Source of the DNA: Paenibacillus plantiphilus
Lineage (GTDB): Bacteria; Bacillota; Bacilli; Paenibacillales; Paenibacillaceae
Direction of reading: 5' to 3'
DNA: 64,000 nucleotides
Assembly: GCF_927798095.1 (NCBI RefSeq)
Contig: NZ_CAKMMF010000005.1
Coordinates: 62,001 to 126,000, forward strand
In this document: positions 61,778-64,000 of the stretch, piece by piece
Numbering within the stretch: position 1 is the first letter of the stretch
Layout: each line of letters starts with the position of its first letter
Translations under genes and position numbers: made by a program
The notes under the pieces: generated by a model
Databases searched by the model: none
Told to the model about the DNA's origin: nothing
Seen by the model: the letters and a program-made list of their open reading frames with translations, nothing else

Positions 61778-61805
61778 AAGGCTCCCCTGGTGTGGAGCTT
61801 TTTTT
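61778..61805 (+). terminator. Short terminator hairpin
   Basis: AAGGCTCC (61778-61785) pairs with GGAGCTT (61794-61800), followed by T's to 61805. It lies 120 bp after the DUF6157 stop. Confidence 0.65.
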
Positions 61806-61955
61806 GCTTGGCTTGAAGAACTCATCGGTCCTCCAAAACGATCACGCTCTCTTGGACAGTTTCCGATGACAACGACAGCTATCCCAAGGTGTATGTGAAT
61901 GATCAATGCGTTTAACTGAATAATTGCTTATAAATTACAGAAAGGCAGGTGCGGG

Positions 61956-62042
61956 ATGGTTTTTGGCGAGAAACTAAAACGCGAAAGAAATAAAAGAGGC
62001 TGGTCCCAGGAAGAGTTGGCGGAATGGGTTCTAACCTGCTGA
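61956..62042 (+). pseudogene. XRE helix-turn-helix remnant
   Basis: ATG 61956 starts MVFGEKLKRERNKRGWSQEE, then LAEWVLTC and a stop; this is the first half of an XRE domain. In another frame the next bases read GMGSNLLKDKYKE and stop, like a protein end. An internal deletion plus frame change is the simplest explanation. AAAGGCAGG precedes the ATG. The stretch 61806-62112 otherwise holds no gene I can support. Confidence 0.6.
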
Positions 62043-62112
62043 AAGATAAGTATAAGGAATAGACGATAACTGATCAGGGCCGCGATAGGGCATTGCTTTT
62101 GCCCAGCAGACT

Positions 62113-63036
62113 CTAAGTAACGGCAAGTTTTTTGGTGACACCCTTGATCCGCGTCAGCTTCTCCGGGTTGGAGATCAGATAGACGGAACGAACCTTGTTG
62201 AGGCCACTGTTTGGCTCGAATGTAAAAGCGAAAGGGGGACCATCCGCGCGCTGCAGGAGCAGTCCCCGCTGTCCGCTGATCGATACTTGAATCATCGTCC
62301 CTTTGAGCGAGCCTTTGCCGGCAATGCCGGAGAAGAAGGCGCCGATCCGATCCCGGCCTACGATTGGATTAAGCGCCGCGCGTACGACGCCTCCGCCATC
62401 GCTAAGCAACACGGCATCTTCCGCTAGCAGATGGATGAATGATTCGAATCGGCCGGTGTCGGTCGCTTGGATGAACGATTGCACGAATCGGTCGATCGAA
62501 GCATCGAGTGCGGCTTCGTTATCGATACGCGACCGATGGCCGATTTTTGCTATGGCTCGACTATAGATTTTGCGGCATGCGGCTTCAGATTTATTCAGAA
62601 TCGCCGCGATGTCGGCGTAATCGTGGCCGAGTGACTCGCGCAATACGAAAACGGCCCGCTCAGGCGGCGTACATGTCTGCAATAAAACGAGCAGCGCATA
62701 ACCGAGCTGTTCACGGCGGAGGATATGCTCCTGCGGTTCATTCTCCGAACCGGGCTCGATGACAGGCTCTGGAAGCCATTGTCCGGGATAGTTCTCACGG
62801 TTGCGTGGAGCGGCCTTCATCATATTTAATGTGCGGTTCGTGATCATTTTGACAAGATAGGCTTTCGGATTCGTGATGTCGGCCATGTCGAGCTTGCTAA
62901 CGGCTACGAATACATCCTGTACCGCGTCCTCGGCTTCGCTAACTGAGCCGAGCATTTGATAGGAGATGGAAGTAAGCAACGGCTTGTATTCGCGGTATAG
63001 CTGTTCGACTTGAAGCGTCATTCCGTTCGATGACAT
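62113..63036 (-). CDS. sigJ: ECF41-family sigma factor (SigJ type)
   Basis: 307 residues. Sigma region 2 (LLTSISYQMLGSVSEAEDAV and QDVFVAVSK) and region 4 (CTPPERAVFVLRESLGHDYA, DIAAILNKSEAACRKIYSR) are followed by a SnoaL-like C-terminal extension. The ECF41 marks are here: WLPEP in the linker, a DGGG motif in LLSDGGGVVRAA and a NPEKL motif in LISNPEKLTRI. In this family the C-terminal domain itself controls activity, with no anti-sigma factor. GGAGG lies ten bases before the start. The carboxymuconolactone decarboxylase partner is the next gene upstream on the same strand. Confidence 0.9.
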   Translation of the reverse strand: MSSNGMTLQVEQLYREYKPLLTSISYQMLGSVSEAEDAVQDVFVAVSKLDMADITNPKAYLVKMITNRTLNMMKAAPRNRENYPGQWLPEPVIEPGSENEPQEHILRREQLGYALLVLLQTCTPPERAVFVLRESLGHDYADIAAILNKSEAACRKIYSRAIAKIGHRSRIDNEAALDASIDRFVQSFIQATDTGRFESFIHLLAEDAVLLSDGGGVVRAALNPIVGRDRIGAFFSGIAGKGSLKGTMIQVSISGQRGLLLQRADGPPFAFTFEPNSGLNKVRSVYLISNPEKLTRIKGVTKKLAVT

Positions 63037-63115
63037 GGGGCATCGACCTCCGATCCGTATTTATATCATCTTATCCATGCACGAACAACTTATCAACTTC
63101 ACAGTGGTAGTGGTG

Positions 63116-63168
63116 GTGGTGACACCCGTACCGCCCCACCGCGCGCTGGGTGCTGCGCGCGGTGCAGA
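63116..63168. repeat. GC-rich palindromic element, copy 2
   Basis: GTGGTGACACCCGTACCGCC, then CCGCGCGC...GCGCGCGG with a perfect 8-bp stem. It matches 13686-13736 along its length. It lies between the two genes of the ECF41 pair. Confidence 0.7.
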
Positions 63169-63188
63169 GAATGGCTGAATTTGCTTGC

Positions 63189-63638
63189 TCAGATGTCGAA
63201 GCAGCCTGGATACATGCCAGTAGAGATTGCGATGCGGTTCCAGCAGTTGATGGCGTTGATTGTGATGATTAATGCGACGAACTCGCTTTCGCTGAAGTGC
63301 CTCCGCACCTCGTCATAAACATCCTGAGGCACGCCGGCCTCGGAAATGAGTGTGACCGCTTCTGTCAGCGCGAGCACTGCCCGTTCCTTCTCGGTGAATA
63401 TAGGCGCATCGCGCCAAACGACGATCAAGTTCAACCGCTGCTCGGTTTCGCCCATGTTGCGAAGGTCGCTTGTATGCATATCGACGCAGAAGGAGCATCC
63501 GTTAATTTGTGAGGCTCTAATTTTGATTAGTTCATACAGAATCGGATCGAGCCCCATCTTTTTGGCGGATTCCTCTAATTTAAGCAATGACTGAAAGCCT
63601 GCGGGATTGGCCTCGCGATGGTTCATTCGTAGTTTCAT
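63189..63638 (-). CDS. Carboxymuconolactone decarboxylase/AhpD-like protein
   Basis: 149 residues. The AhpD-like redox motif is NGCSFCVDMHTSDLRNMGE (CxxC-x3-H). The helix LYELIKIRASQI and the core VALIITINAINCWNRIAI are typical. GGAGG is seven bases before ATG 63638. Genes of this family are the regular partner of ECF41 sigma factors, and an ECF41-type promoter lies just upstream, so this is its likely target. It may reduce peroxides or act on small cyclic substrates. Confidence 0.9.
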   Translation of the reverse strand: MKLRMNHREANPAGFQSLLKLEESAKKMGLDPILYELIKIRASQINGCSFCVDMHTSDLRNMGETEQRLNLIVVWRDAPIFTEKERAVLALTEAVTLISEAGVPQDVYDEVRRHFSESEFVALIITINAINCWNRIAISTGMYPGCFDI

Positions 63639-63678
63639 TTTCATTCCTCCAGATGTTTTTGATGACCTCATTATTAAA

Positions 63679-63705
63679 GACAATTGAACAACCGGATTTG
63701 TGACA
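63679..63705 (-). promoter_or_regulatory. ECF41-type promoter
   Basis: On the minus strand TGTCACA (63705-63699), 16 bases and TGTC (63682-63679) match the published ECF41 target consensus TGTCACA-N16-CGTC with one mismatch. It is placed 40 bp upstream of the CMD start, which points to direct control by the ECF41 factor. Confidence 0.75.
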
Positions 63706-63777
63706 AGTCGAAACACGACGAAGGCTAGCCAAAATGCATTATTTACCTGTATTTGTTCTTATATCATGCTCCAATAA

Positions 63778-63826
63778 GAAAAGGTGAAAAGCCCCCTCTC
63801 AGAATGAGGAGGCTTTTCACCTTTTC
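63778..63826. terminator. Strong terminator
   Basis: GAAAAGGTGAAAAGCC pairs with GGCTTTTCACCTTTTC with an inner CCTC/GAGG pairing. It overlaps the stop codon of the frame at 63817 and can terminate both strands. Confidence 0.8.
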
Positions 63827-64000
63827 TTTCGAAACCGGGGTGGAGACCTTCTAGCCGGATTTCGTGCAAAACGTTGCCTGTATGAAATAGGTAGTGCATG
63901 CTGACCGTCCACGTATTTGCTGACGGGATGCGAAGTCGTAATACGCTCGATAAAGAATGAGCGCGGATAGTAAGTTTCCCCATCAGTTTCTTTGTCCAAG
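63817..64000 (-). CDS. Uncharacterised ORF, 3' end only
   Basis: The frame is open to the window edge and ends GQHALPISYRQRF, then ARNPARRSPPRFRKKR. The basic tail and the terminator overlapping its stop make a real gene end plausible. I do not recognise the family and the other frames are also partly open. Confidence 0.3.
   Translation of the reverse strand, partial: LDKETDGETYYPRSFFIERITTSHPVSKYVDGQHALPISYRQRFARNPARRSPPRFRKKR

Noticed and set aside
61817-61915. Frame reading KTITLSWTVSDDNDSYPKVY then VNDQCV
   Set aside because: It resembles the end of an Ig-like or beta-rich protein but has no start and no partner sequence; it may be a gene remnant but is too short to annotate.
63759-63983. 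74-codon minus-strand frame starting MGKLTIRAHSLSS
   Set aside because: It runs through the strong terminator at 63778-63826 and has no ribosome site; the other frame ending at 63817 fits better.
1-64000. rRNA, tRNA, prophage or complete insertion sequence
   Set aside because: I saw no rRNA segment, no tRNA cloverleaf, no transposase or integrase domain, and no phage structural gene.

Overview
The window looks like a chromosomal segment of a Paenibacillus-type soil Bacillota. Shine-Dalgarno sites are strong (GGAGG-like), GTG and TTG starts are common, and there is a T-box ahead of thrS, a btr/feuABC-like iron locus behind Fur boxes, TopB, ExoA, ECF sigma factors, and many GNAT acetyltransferases and aminoglycoside-phosphotransferase-fold kinases. 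The genus is inferred from gene content; no rRNA or tRNA gene was seen.

Layout. 0-6 kb: end of a GNAT gene, a DHA3-type MFS exporter, a double-domain TerD protein and topoisomerase III. 5.9-6.2 kb: a 113-bp tandem repeat. 6.5-8.8 kb: a DUF6886-like protein, two lipoproteins and an ANT-like nucleotidyltransferase. 9.0-11.3 kb: T-box leader and thrS, broken by a 1-nt deletion. 11.4-17 kb: small enzymes, two APH-type kinases (one fused to GNAT) and two leaders with terminators ahead of their genes. 17-19.9 kb: peroxiredoxin-like protein, Crp-family regulator, a frameshifted TrkA-C membrane protein and a GH13 remnant. 19.8-22.1 kb: LysR divergent from a PurA paralogue. 22-26 kb: repeats, a methyltransferase with an in-frame TGA, and an Imm11-LRR protein. 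26-33.6 kb: GNATs, HIT, SDR, 2-hydroxyacid dehydrogenase, kinase and cupin. 33.8-38 kb: AKR-MFS operon divergent from HxlR, then an AraC-GyrI regulator. 38.3-38.6 kb: a Cys-rich 60-residue protein behind a near-ideal FNR site.

41.4-48.4 kb is a Fur-type ferric siderophore locus: AraC/binding-protein fusion regulator, binding lipoprotein, two FecCD permeases, a tandem double-domain esterase and a nitroreductase-fold protein. No ATPase is present, as in the B. subtilis feu locus. 48.4-64 kb holds GNATs, WYL regulator with DinB, ExoA, MocR divergent from RidA, an interrupted NAD(P)-binding gene, XRE-Nudix, HAD phosphatase, an ECF sigma/anti-sigma pair, and an ECF41 (SigJ) factor with its carboxymuconolactone decarboxylase partner behind a matching ECF41 promoter.

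Two themes stand out. First, many genes are broken: thrS, the TrkA-C gene, the methyltransferase, the NAD(P)-binding gene, GH13, GNAT and XRE remnants. Either the strain is shedding genes or the sequence carries errors; reads must decide. Second, the intergenic DNA is rich in species-specific repeats: four tandem arrays (36-114 bp units), a dispersed ~195-bp hairpin element in two copies, a GC-rich palindrome in two copies and a 185-bp inverted element. No CRISPR array, prophage or complete IS element was seen.
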